Assembly (NCBI GenBank): GCA_037127315.1
Contig: JBBBDQ010001922.1
Location: 1,984,501 to 2,048,500, forward strand
Length of the DNA: 64,000 nt
Source of the DNA: Ascarosepion bandense
Taxonomy: Eukaryota > Mollusca > Cephalopoda > Sepiida > Sepiidae
Direction of reading: 5' to 3'
Numbering within the stretch: the stretch's first letter is position 1; each line of letters opens with the position of its first letter. Shown piece by piece: positions 10,632 through 20,400 of the stretch. Both the position numbers and the translations under genes were made by a program. The notes under the pieces are model-generated. The model was not told where the DNA came from, did not search any database, and saw only the letters and a list, made by a program, of their open reading frames with translations.

Positions 10632-11990
10632 CCAAGTGAATAAAGAACAAAGAAAGTATTAACAACATTCAAAATATTAATTTAAAACAGTGCTCAATAT
10701 AGAAATAGAGCAATTAATATTTATTATAGGTTATAGTTTAGAACATGCACAAATTATAATTTACTACAAAAGTGTACATTTTGTTTTGACATCGAAAAAA
10801 CAATGTGACCATTCCTAGCTGAGTATGCTTCTCTGCTAGGACGGCTAGCCAATCCCTATTGCAGACGCGTCTCAGAAACATGTCTTGGAAATATTTGTTG
10901 AATTTTAATTAATTCAGAAGGTGAATTTAATATTAAAGATATAATTAGGAAAATGCCTGCTCTAATATTCTTTATCATTTTGTTTGTCTTTGTATATAAC
11001 AACTTGATGCATAGAAAATAGATCACGTGGTAAGTGCCAATGAGGATTTTTTTTAAAGAGACCGGAATATAGGAAGCGCGCTTACCAGGAAGCCTTCAAT
11101 TGTCAAGAAAAACCCAGTTCACTATTTTAATAAAATTAAATAGCATGTTTCAATTGTGTATTTTACAAAGAAGGATTTTTTTCTTTTTCAGAAAAAAATT
11201 TACTCCAAACGTAAATTTTAATTATTTTTTTCCTCACTCAAATGTCACTAATTTTTAAGGTTTTTGTCCTTTACCAACGCCGAGTACTGAACTAGTTAAA
11301 TAATATACTGAAGAGACAAATGCAGCTAAAGGAAAAAATAAACTCACTGCAATTTAAGAAACAAAATTGAAGAAAATAGTACAAGAATTGTCAGGACTGA
11401 AAAAAAAAGGAAGAACCTAAAATAGAAATATTGTGCAATATTGAGGAGAAAACATGAAGAAAAAAAATGAAAGAAAGAGAAAATAATTAACTAAAAATAA
11501 AAATAAATAAAATTTTGTGGAAATCATTATTGAATAAAAGAAATGGGAAGGAATTAGAAAGAAATGAAAGTAAAAGTGAAAGAAAAGATAAAAAGTAAAA
11601 ATGAGAAAGACAATACAAAATAATGAAAGAAAATAAAAATTAATGAAAAATAAACAATTATTTAAAATTAAATAAAAAAAGAAAGAAAAAAGGAAGGAAA
11701 ATTAAACGAATCCAAAGAAAATAAACAATTATGAAGAAAGAAACAAACGAAAAAAAAAAGAAATGAAGAAGTGAAAATGAAAAGATAAGAAATTATGTCG
11801 AAAGAAAAAAACTAAAAAAACAATTATGTCGAAAAAAATACGAAAGAAAGAATAAAATAAATAAAAAATTTATGAATAAGAAATGCGAATGTCCACCTAA
11901 AAAGCGAATAAAAAAAAAGAAGAAAAGAATGTCTAAAGAAAGCCGGCAAAAGAAAGAAACTGGACAAAACGCTGAAAGAAAGAACAGTTT
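10236..11990. other. AT-rich stretch with (TA)n and a long A/G-rich tract
   Basis: Contains (TA)n at 10589-10626. From about 11330 to 11990 the plus strand is almost only A and G with many AAAGAAA runs. No gene seen. Both are low-complexity and give meaningless open frames. Confidence 0.7.
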
Positions 11991-12559
11991 CTTCTTTTAT
12001 GTGCCCTGTTTCTTCAGGACGTAGGCGATCATGGCTTTCCACGTCTCCCTATCTCTGGTGGCTTTTAGCACGCTTTCTCCTGTTACACCATGCAATCCTC
12101 TTTCCGTCATCCACCTGATTAGGTCTTTCAAATATGTTATTCGTTGCTTTCCCCTGTCTTTTTTCCCTCTATTTGGCCTGTTAGTATCAGGTTCTCCAAG
12201 CCCTCTTTCCTCATTGCATGTCCCAGGAACTTCAGCTGTCTCTTCCTGATACTCAGTATTAATTTCCTTTTTGTTTCCATCATTTCCAAGATCTCATCAT
12301 TGCTCACATGCTCAATCCATGATATTCGCGGCATCCTTCAGTAGAACCACATTTCAGTTACTTCAAGTTTTTCCTTCATCTTTGATGATATTGTCCAGCA
12401 TTCACTGCCATATTGAAGAACCGACATCACATAGCAATCCAGGACTCTCTTCTTTGTTTCTAGTGAAATTTTCCTGTTTCTTATTACTCTACACAGCACC
12501 TGAAATGCATCCTTGTGCTTTTGGATCTCAGAAATATAAATGCATAGAAACTGCATTAA

Positions 12560-12625
12560 CCACAAAGTGAGGGGTCAGTTTATATAGTAATTGTAATATG
12601 AAATTGATCCCCGCCTTTATATCCA
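12560..12625. mobile_element. small palindromic element (MITE-like hairpin P)
   Basis: Inverted repeat CACAAAGTGAGGGGTCAGTT / AATTGATCCCCGCCTTTAT around an AT-rich loop. The same palindrome (consensus arm CATAAAGTGGGGGATCAGTT) lies at 12856-12918, 40554-40629, 63082-63150 and in the linkers of the SINE dimers. Confidence 0.7.
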
Positions 12626-12855
12626 GTATGCTTCTGTAGAACCACATTTCAGGTGCTTCAAGTTTTTCCTTCATCTTTGATGGTATTGTCCAACATTCAC
12701 TGCCGTATTGAAGAACTGACATCACGTAGCATTCCAGTACTCTCTTCTTTGTTTCTAGCGAAATTGTCACTGTTTCTTAATACTTTACTCAGCTCCTGGA
12801 ATACATCTTTGTGCTTTTGGATCTCAGGAATATAAATGTATTGAAACTGCTGTGA

Positions 12856-12918
12856 CCACAAAGTGAGGGGTCAGTTTATATATTGTTTGTAATATGGAAC
12901 TGATCCCCCACTTAATAT
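12856..12918. mobile_element. small palindromic element (hairpin P)
   Basis: Second copy inside the triplicated RTE segment: ACAAAGTGAGGGGTCAG ... CTGATCCCCCACTTAATA. Confidence 0.7.
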
Positions 12919-13035
12919 CCAGTATGCTTCTGTAGAACCACATTTCAGTTGCTTCAAGTTTTTCCTTCATCTTTGATGATATTGTCCAACATTCACTGAA
13001 GAGTTTAAGGATGTTGAAATAATTTTTACATGAAT

Positions 13036-13330
13036 AGCAAAAAAAAAAAAAAAAAAAAAGAAAAAGAAAAAGGAAAATATAACTGAAAAAGATAGAAAAG
13101 TGGTAAGTAGTAAAATCTGGAAAAAAAGTTAATAAAATAGAAAAGCAAAAAGATTGAAAGAAAAGAAAGAATGTCTACAGGAAATAGAAAAAAAGAAAAG
13201 AGTAGAACGTAAGAATGGAAAGCATTAAAAAAAAGAAATTATTGCTGTGTGGTGAGGGTTGGGGTTAGATTCTGAGGGAAAGTAAAAGAGAATGGAAAAA
13301 AATAAGTAGACAAAGAAAAGCTTTAATCAT
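13036..13330. repeat. A-rich / purine-rich tract
   Basis: Begins with about 20 consecutive A, then mixed AAAAG sequence. No gene. Confidence 0.85.
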
Positions 13331-13572
13331 TTTGGGATGAGTGTGGAAAGGAACGATGTATTTTCCATTGGTTTTCTGGTGTCTTATCATCTTCGGTGGG
13401 ACAGTGCGTCTTTCCCACCCGACTGCCTACCCAACCGTACAGAGCCGCTATTCGATATGGAAATTGGTTCTAGCAGGATATCAAGTAACTGAAATCCAAT
13501 TTATGTCCGGATCAAATTATCTATGTCAAAAGTATGGATCTTTTGTAACTGTATAGGGATATTGGAGCATTT

Positions 13573-13735
13573 ACATACATACAGATATACATACATACAT
13601 ACATACATACATACATACATACATACGTACGTAAGTACGTACATCCATACGTATATATAATCTTAAATGCGTATGCAAGTGTGAGTGTTTGTTTGTGTGC
13701 AAACACGTTAGCGGATCTATCTACACACATACACC

Positions 13736-13811
<76 letters not shown>
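13573..13811. repeat. compound microsatellite (ACAT)n, (AT)n, (AG)n
   Basis: ACAT units at 13573-13635, a spacer rich in TG/CA, (AT)n at 13740-13783, then (AG)n to 13811. Confidence 0.95.
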
Positions 13812-13814
<3 letters not shown>

Positions 13815-13929
13815 AATTTTGCTTAGTGCCAAAATTGTTGTATTTTTCAATAGGTAGGAAAGCATTTTAGGAAAGTAGATATTTTAAGTCATATAATGTA
13901 CAACATAAAGATAAGGATAGAACGTTAAT

Positions 13930-14610
13930 AGAATCAATAAAGAGAATTTGTCACTTAGCCGAGCAGTGTTATTTCAATCATGGTTACTTCAAGTTTCATG
14001 AGGGCATTGTTGTAATGTCTTCACTCTTCAAGGTTATTTGCATTTCTGCTGCTGTTTTCCAAATTTTTTGTATATTAAGTTTGGTGAAATTTCATATCTG
14101 AGTGATTTTTTTACTTGTTGGATGTTTTTTCTTAATTGGTGCAGAATTTGTTGGTGGTTGATTGTTTTTTATTGTATTGAGCTCTTTTAAGCCTGCATAA
14201 GTATATGCCTGTTTAATTGCTTTATATTAAGTCCTATTTTTACCATTTGGGGCTGGCATGTGTTTACTGTGTTCAGTTGACCATTTTTTTTACCATGTCA
14301 TTATATATGCATCTTTTTTTTTAGTTCATTAATATTTATGTTCGTGTTTATATGCGTATTGTTTGTTTTTGTATTTTTTGTGTGTTTAATATGTGACTTT
14401 TCCGTTTGATGTTTGTTGTATGATCTGGTTGTTTTTTTACCGTTATCTTTCTTTAGCATCTGTTTTTTTTTCTTAGTCGTGACTGAGTATTTATAAAAGA
14501 GCAGGAGAAAAAGTAAATAGCCCTGAAGAGTGAAGACATTCCAACAATGCCTTCACAAAATTGTCACAGTTAAGTGACAATCTTCTCCACATTAATTCTA
14601 TAAATAACAT
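13930..14610. repeat. long inverted repeat
   Basis: Left arm (about 13938-14035, with ATTTGTCACTTAGCC and GTAATGTCTTCACTCTTCA) is complementary to the right arm (14520-14600, with GAAGAGTGAAGACATTCC and AAATTGTCACAGTTAAGTGA). The right arm contains CTGAAGA (14523-14529) followed by GTGAAG ... CTTCAC and then AAAA where a hammerhead would have GAAA. The loop of about 480 bases is T-rich and has no gene. Confidence 0.7.
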
Positions 14611-14759
14611 TAATATATACTAGCGATTCAGAAGACTGTGTGAAGCCAAACTTTCTGACAGTCAGTGGAAAACTAATAGAAAGACATTTAAAGCAAGTAA
14701 ATATTTTAATTATTTTACCATCTAATACACTAATTAAGATAAACATATCAATATGATAA

Positions 14760-15260
14760 TTTGTTTATATTTCTGAGATGAGATATTATTTACACTATTT
14801 ACATTATTCGGACTATTGTCCTCATCTTTGCTGCCATTTGTACGACATTTAATAATAGATCATTCTATTTGTCTATATTTATGAGATGAGATAGTATTTA
14901 CAGTATTTACATAATTCGGATTATTGTCCTCATCTTTGTTGCCATTTGTACGACGTTTAATAATAGATCATTCTATTTGTCTATATTTCTGAAATGAGGT
15001 AGTATTTACATTATTTATATTATTCGGACTATTGTCCTCATCTTTGCTGTCAGGTTTACCACATTTCAGCCGTTGTACGGTCCGTCCTTCTTGTGCTAGG
15101 AATTTCGTACCGAGCCCTTCATGATGATCCCTGTGATATATCATTCTAATTCCTTGTGCAATGTCACTTCTGGTAGCCATAAATGATCTCCATTTAACTT
15201 AACTAATTTATTTTTTCACCACTGCTGTAGCCTGGTATTGAACTCACAACTCTTTGTGAC
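14760..15260 (-). repeat. repeat-D copy with triplicated tail
   Basis: The segment containing ATTGTCCTCATCTTTG occurs at about 14815, 14923 and 15031, a 107-bp tandem triplication, followed by GCACAAGAAGGACGGACCGT and GAAATTCCTAGCAC in minus-strand sense. A 70-codon minus frame here (with KDEDNSPNNINN) is the repeat's own frame, not a host gene. It meets a plus-strand copy at a palindrome, 15226-15289. Confidence 0.65.
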
Positions 15261-15289
15261 CCAAAAGTGTTGTGAGTTCAATACCAGGC
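15226..15289. repeat. head-to-head repeat-D palindrome
   Basis: GTAGCCTGGTATTGAACTCA and its exact reverse complement flank about 16 bases. Outside this, the minus copy runs left and the plus copy runs right. Confidence 0.8.
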
Positions 15290-15440
15290 TACACTGCAAC
15301 TAACCAATGTCTATATCCACTGAGTCCATTTGTTCTTGTAATAAAGGATTTGGTTCGAAATTCCTAGCACCTGAAGAAGACCGTAGCGTACAATAGCCGA
15401 AACGACGTAAATATGGCAGCAAAGTCCGAATAATGTAAAT
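15264..15440 (+). repeat. repeat-D copy with hammerhead-like core
   Basis: Contains GAGTTCAATACCAGGCTAC (tRNA B-box-like), AATTCCTAGCACCTGAAG, CTGAAGA (15371-15377), GCCGAAACGACGTAAATATG and GTCCGAATAATGTAAAT. The stem between the CTGAAGA and GAAAC elements is decayed compared with the 4296 copy. Confidence 0.65.
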
Positions 15441-15540
15441 TAACTCTGACAAAAATATGGTTACCATTTCACCAGGTCTTCTGCTGATATGCTATCGACT
15501 ATCACTGTGTATATATACCACTCTCGATAAGAACGGGGAA

Positions 15541-16408
15541 GCTCAAGCTGCTGTCCTGGATATCTCTAAAGCGTTTGACAGAGTCTAGTATGCTAGCCTT
15601 CTACGCAAGCTACAGGGTTCTGGGATAACTGGACAATTGTTTGATCTAATATGGACCAGGCTTGCCTCCCAGAGAGTAAAACACTGCGCCTTCTTGGTCT
15701 CACACTTATCAGCGGACCTCAAGTGGAAAGACTATATCGAATCCATTGATATGAAAGTCGGTTCTCTGTGCAGGGCCCGGATGTTTTTTCTGTCTGAATC
15801 TATCCTGAACATTTATAAATCTACCATCCGCCCGTGCATTATCTGGTCGGGTTCCCCTGCTATTCTCCTTGGGCTTCTTGACAAGGTACAGAGGAGGGTC
15901 TGTAATGTGATCTATACTGACTTGGCAGACCGCATGCAGTCTCTCTCTCACCGGCGCGACGTGGCTTCCCTGTGTCTCTTCTATAAATACTTTCATGGCT
16001 TCTGCTCCGATGAACTTAGAACCCTAGGTTCGAATTTGCACGAGATACTAGATTAGCAACTAGATCCCACCTTTTTACAGTGAAACCGATAAAATGCAAC
16101 AGCAACTTCTACTCCAACAGTTTCTTTTCTCGTACTTTCCGACTGTGGAATTCCCTTCCACATGACTGCTTCCCCGACGGCTACAATCTCCAGGAGTTTA
16201 AATGCAAGGTCAATAGACACCTCCTAACACAATAACTCGCTTCCATTCTTTCAAACACTCTTCCCATCCTCCCAACTACCTATCACACCCCTTCTGACAT
16301 TTCCTATATCTAACCACTCTTTCTATTTACCTTCCCCTATGTAACCCCAAGCGCAATAGTGGCAGTGGAATGCCTTGCTTGGGGTGAAACGATTAAAAAA
16401 AACATTCC
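15541..16408 (+). pseudogene. LINE-J ORF2 fragment with in-frame TAG
   Basis: Begins in the RT domain, AAVLDISKAFDRV, then TAG (15586-15588), then YASLLRKLQGSGITGQLFDL. It then jumps (internal deletion of the YADD region) to the post-RT part: DLKWKDYIESI, MKVGSLCRARMFF and DLADRMQSLSHRRDVASLCL. A frameshift precedes the 3' block. The 3' UTR ends TTGCTTGGGGTGAAACGATT plus A-run at 16408. The TAG sits at the same codon as in the 55.3-kb copy. Confidence 0.85.
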
Positions 16409-16454
16409 TTTCAAATCACGTAATGAATGTAATATTGCAAGGACATGCTTCCCG

Positions 16455-17470
16455 ATACTAACATACGAATGTGGGTGTCCCTCAAGTCTCTACTCTATGT
16501 CCTATGCCTTTTCTGATCTTCATCAACGATCTCGCCGATGTAATTAGAATTTCAGGGAGGCATCTATGTGGACGACACCACCATTTACTCTCGCCTCGAT
16601 GAGAAATCCGCTGAGGCTGGCAAAGCGAACCTCTCTGCTGAGCTTGAAAAGGAACTCCAATCTGTAGTGGAATGGAGTAAAAGAAATGGCTCGTGAATTT
16701 TAATGCTTCCAAAACGAAGCTGCTAGCTGTTAGCCACCACAGACACTCACTCCTACCCACATATTAACATGGATCAGGCTAGTTTCCCTGAAATCAAAAC
16801 ACTGCGTCTCCTCGGCCTAACTCTCTCAGCAGATCTCAAGTGGAATGACTATATAGATTCCATAGCTAAATCTGCTGCTAGGAATGTCGGTTCACTGTGT
16901 AGGGCCAGGAAGATTTTCCCTTTTGAATCCATCCTGCACATAACGAAGAATGAGCAATATGATCCCGACTTGGTAGCTCAGCTGCAGTCACTTTCTCACC
17001 GGCGTAATGCGGCTTCCCTCTGTGTCTTCTACAAATATTTCATGTCTTCTGCTCCAACGAGCATGAATTTACTCGAGATACTAGACTAGCAACTAGGTCC
17101 CACCCTTTTACAGTGAAACCAATAAAATCTAACCGCAACTTCCTATTCTAGCACCTTCTTTTCTCGCACTTTGCCCCTGTGGAATTCCCATCCGTATACT
17201 TGCTTCTCCGACGGCTACAATCTCCAAGAATTTAAATGTTAGGCCAATTGCCATCTCCTATCTCTCTGCCTCGCATCCTTTCCCTCATGTTATTTTCTCC
17301 GTCCACTCTATCTTCAGCACTCTTCACACCAGTATTCTCATCCCTCTCTTACCCATTCTCTGACACCCACTGTAACTTAATTCTCTTTCCATTCACTCTC
17401 CTCCTATGTATCCCCCTGCACACCAGTGACAGTAAAACGGCCTTGCTTGGGGTGAAATTATTATAAAAAA
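16455..17470 (+). pseudogene. LINE-J ORF2 fragment with YVDD motif
   Basis: Starts at the RT motif region (VGVPQVSTLCPMPFLIFIND), then GGIYVDDTTIYSRLDEKSAE (the YxDD catalytic signature, 16565-16576), KELQSVVEWSK, MDQASFPEIKTLRLLGLTLS and SADLKWNDYIDSIAKSAARN. Frameshifts occur after the FINDLADVI block and near GSLCRARKIF. The 3' terminus is at 17430-17470. It lies 46 bases downstream of another LINE-J copy in the same orientation. Confidence 0.85.
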
Positions 17471-17514
17471 TATAATGTGAATAATATAAACTAAATGAAT
17501 TCTCTTATGAGAAA

Positions 17515-18110
17515 ATAGCAGTATAGCCTGACGTTCCTCGGGTGTAATGAAAGCTTTAAACTAAACAATGATCCTTGATCAGACCTGATTGGTTATCGGG
17601 GTATCAAGTTCCAATATCGGGGAGAAATTGAGAAAAATATGTCACTCATGACCTGACCAGAAGTCTAAAGAATATTTGTGTGAAGTTTGGTGAGAATCGG
17701 ATAAAAATTGCAGATTTGTATAAAGGACATACAGACAGATAAACAGACTCACACACAAACATCTTGCCTTTTATATATATATATATATATTATCGATTTT
17801 CCGCAGTATTGTAAGAACTGCAATCTTGAAACTTTTGAATATCGTTTCTTATGTCTTTGTCTATGAGTGTATCAAATTTGATTAAAATCGGACCACTCCT
17901 TCTATAACCCGAATTTTTCGATTATCGATTTTCGATATTTATCAGTGGGTACCTCGAGACAAAACCTAGCTAAAAACACTCGGAGACGCTTATAGTACAA
18001 CTGTGTAAATTATCAAGAAACTTAGTTCAGCCGTTTCGGAGTCTATAGTTAACGGACACACACAGACATACACACACAAAGACAAAGTTCCATTTATAAA
18101 TAAGTTTAGA
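17515..18110 (-). mobile_element. Helentron-like element H2
   Basis: Same family as H1, with both ends: 3' terminus at 17515-17545 (TAGCAGTATAGCCTGACG; the final C of CTAG is changed) and 5' end at about 18110, where minus-strand sense begins TCTAAACTTATTTATAAATG. Contains CCGATTTTAATCAAATTTG and a (TA)n core at 17776-17792. Confidence 0.7.
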
Positions 18111-18289
18111 TATAAGTAAAATAAACATAACGAAATTTAAATTAATAAACTAAATAAACAAATAATAAAAAATAAACAATCCATCAACAACTAACATTTA
18201 TTTTTATTACAATACAAAGATATGTGCGTGTATATGTGCGTATATTTCCCTGCATGTATAAGTATACACATATGGATAGGAGTTTGGCA

Positions 18290-18425
18290 TCTCGATGTGG
18301 TGTAATGGTTAACAAGCTTGTTTCTAGGATCATTACAATTGAGTAGTGAGTTCGATCCTCATTGAGTGTCCCATACTTTTGGCCTTGTGCCACATATGTT
18401 TCGGAGTGTGTCTATGGGTACGTAT
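18290..18425 (+). mobile_element. tRNA-derived SINE, second type (SINE-C)
   Basis: A-box-like GTGGTGTAATGGTTAACAAG and B-box-like GAGTTCGATCCTC, 45-50 bases apart, form a tRNA-like head. Related heads lie at 41185-41330 and 42425-42560. Not called as a tRNA gene because no acceptor stem closes. Confidence 0.65.
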
Positions 18426-18585
18426 ACAGGCAAAGATATGTGTGATAGAGGCTGTGTTAGTGCATGCGTGCATACATACGTAGGAACGTTCATCTTGAGG
18501 AGCATCTTTCACGAGATGTTTACATCACGTTACGTAGAAAGCGATAGAGTTTTGGGATAAATTTTTAAGTGTATCTAAAAAATGT

Positions 18586-18861
18586 TTAACTATTGAAATA
18601 TTTATAAAGATTCAAAATACCTAAGTCCCAAAGCCTATAGGTATTTAATTTCAAAATCCAGTAATTTTCTTTGTTTCTGCATGAGTGTGTGGAACTAAAA
18701 TCGGAATCTATCAGTAAACATTTGCAGGTTTCTAATGTGTGTCTTCGATTCTTTTTAATGTCATCAATATATCTAAAATAATGTGATGGTTTATATTCTG
18801 ATTTGTCTAGTATCTTCCTTTCTAGAATGTGCATAAATATATTGGCATAACTAGGTGCCAT
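18586..18861 (-). pseudogene. Penelope-like element (PLE) RT fragment fused to endonuclease tail
   Basis: The minus-strand frame reads MAPSYANIFMHILERKIL, then FRYIDDI, matching the PLE RT motifs (MAPSYANIFM upstream of YIDD). Right after YIDDI it jumps to ETCKCLLIDSDFSSTHS, which in the plus-strand copy is the extreme C-terminus of the GIY-YIG endonuclease. The rest of the RT, the linker and most of the endonuclease are therefore deleted. Confidence 0.8.
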
Positions 18862-18889
18862 TTAAAAAAGTGATTACAAGAACCTCCAA

Positions 18890-19375
18890 TCAAACAAAAA
18901 AATCAAAGACATTTTCGATAAACCACCCATAAATGCAATGAAACAAACACCCAAACTATCAGATATCCTCACCTCTAGCAAATATCTAAAAAATGCAAAC
19001 CTATCAGGGAATTACAAATGTGATAAATCTTGCTGTTTAGTTTGCAAACATTTAGTAAACGATACAGTATTTTCTATACCCAACACCAACATCAAATTAC
19101 ACTCACCACGTCTCACCTGTGACAGCCAAAATATAATAAATTTTCTCTTCTGTTCAATATGTCCAAATAATGGATATATTGGTGAATCTGGAAACAGTTT
19201 TAGATTCCGTTTTAATAATCATAAACTAAGCATACGCCAAAACAACTCTTATTGCCTCATAGCTGAACACTTCAATCAACCAGGACACACATTAGAAAAC
19301 TGCAAATGTTTACTGATAGATTCCGATTTTAGTTCCACCTACTCACGCAGAAAGAAATAAAAATACTGGATACTT
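18890..19375 (+). pseudogene. PLE GIY-YIG endonuclease fragment
   Basis: Frame 18938-19360 reads KQTPKLSDILTSSKYLKNAN (the pre-endonuclease block of PLEs), CDKSCCLVCKHL (Cys pairs), FLFCSICPNNGYIGESGNSF then RFRFNNHKLSIRQNN (the GIY-YIG core; YIGE kept, the first GIY weakly kept), AEHFNQPGH and ENCKCLLIDSDFSSTYS. No RT precedes it. It lies head-to-head with the minus-strand PLE piece, sharing an inverted block of about 90 bases at the outer ends. Confidence 0.85.
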
Positions 19376-19430
19376 TAAATAATATGTGTGTGTGTGTTAA
19401 AGAAAAGATTATATATAATATAATTCATTT

Positions 19431-19544
19431 GTAAACGAGTTATTAGGCGACCTAGGTTTCTACCATGTGGTGTCTTCAGCCGGTTTGCAAATCGCCTGAA
19501 GACACCACATGGTAGAAACCTGGGTCGCGTAATAACTCACTTAC
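19431..19544. ncRNA. paired hammerhead-ribozyme-like cores in a hairpin
   Basis: Two arms, 19431-19479 and 19496-19544, are near-perfect reverse complements. Each reads CTGAAGA, ACCA/TGGT stem II, GAAAC, a 2-base loop, then GGTC: plus-strand core at 19496-19502, 19515-19519 and 19524-19526; minus-strand core at 19479-19473, 19460-19456 and 19451-19449. GAAACCTGGGTC can fold a 3-bp stem III, as in minimal hammerheads. Stem I is at most 3 bp, and the base pair next to the core in stem II is C-A, so activity is uncertain. It lies 70-180 bases after the PLE endonuclease; hammerhead motifs are reported from PLEs. Confidence 0.5.
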
Positions 19545-19653
19545 AGACGAAGAATATTCAAAAGTTTTACAATTTGATTGTAATATAATTGTATTGATCA
19601 CTTTTTAATACAAATCTTTACTGGTCTAATTTTATTATGAAAAAAATTAATAA

Positions 19654-19670
<17 letters not shown>

Positions 19671-19731
<61 letters not shown>
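19671..19731. repeat. (TG)n microsatellite
   Basis: About 60 bases of uninterrupted TG. Confidence 0.95.
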
Positions 19732-19735
<4 letters not shown>

Positions 19736-19939
19736 ATTAATGACATGATAAAAGACTATAGGATGTTTCTACAAACTGGAGGAGACGCTGAAATTTTTAA
19801 CTATTATATTTTTTAAAAAATATCTGTTAGCGTTGTGATTCCAGCCAATTTAATTCAGTTTTTTTTTCTTTTTGCTTATGTTTTTATCCCTTTGGTCAGG
19901 AATTTGGCCACATTGTGATGATAATTTGGCCACATTGTG

Positions 19940-20400
19940 ATGATAAAAGACCTCCAATGAAATAGGCACAGCTGTAAGAAACAGGACGCAAATTTACTGT
20001 GGATGATCTATCGATTAAAACACTTCTTATACATTTTCCTCTTAATAACCTGTTTTGTGTCTTAATGAGAGTAGCTTCATTTAAAAGAAAATTATTGTGA
20101 ATTTTATTACGGTAAAAACTGATGCACTGAAACTGTTGTTTAGAAAATAGTTCCCTTTAGTGTCCATATAAGCTTTTATTTAAATCCCTCGATGTTTCTT
20201 CTATGTATTCCTTGCAGCAAGCATCACAGTTAATAGAGTAAATTCCTTCCTCTAGTAGATAGAATAAAATATTTTGATTCATTGTGTATGTTTGAATGGT
20301 CTACTCATCTATTTTGGAATAGGTTATTGGATTAGCTTAAAACAATTTCCCATGCCTTTCTCCTCTTGATATAAATATTGAGTGCTACAAACTCTGAGGG
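19940..20400 (-). pseudogene. second PLE GIY-YIG endonuclease relic
   Basis: Minus-strand sense gives LEEGIYSINCDACCKEYIEE then TSRDLNKSLYGH, the GIY-YIG fold start (YIG changed to YIE), and after a stop and frameshift LLNEATLIKTQNRLLRGKCI and SVLIDRSSTVNLRPVSYSC, the C-terminal part seen in PLEs. It has several stops. A 23-bp phrase (TAATTTGGCCACATTGTGATGA) is duplicated at about 19903-19948. Confidence 0.75.

Larger units (their letters stand above)
11992..13015 (-). pseudogene. RTE-like LINE 3' end, internally triplicated
   Basis: Minus-strand sense gives ISLETKKRVLDCYVMSVLQ, YGSECWTISSKMKEKLE and TEMWFY, then RMPRISWIEHVSNDEI and LKFLGHAMRKEGLENLIL, the C-terminal region typical of RTE/BovB-type endonuclease-RTs. 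The tail at about 11995-12060 encodes the TAGGCGATCATGGCTTTCC end in plus orientation. The block that begins at GTAGAACCACATTTCAG (plus) occurs at 12341, 12636 and 12932, a tandem triplication of about 295 bases. Each junction holds a small palindrome (12560-12625, 12856-12918). Confidence 0.8.

Noticed and set aside
14968..15180. A 70-codon minus frame with KDEDNSPNNINN as a host gene
   Set aside because: The same peptide pieces come from other copies of repeat D, so it is the repeat's frame.
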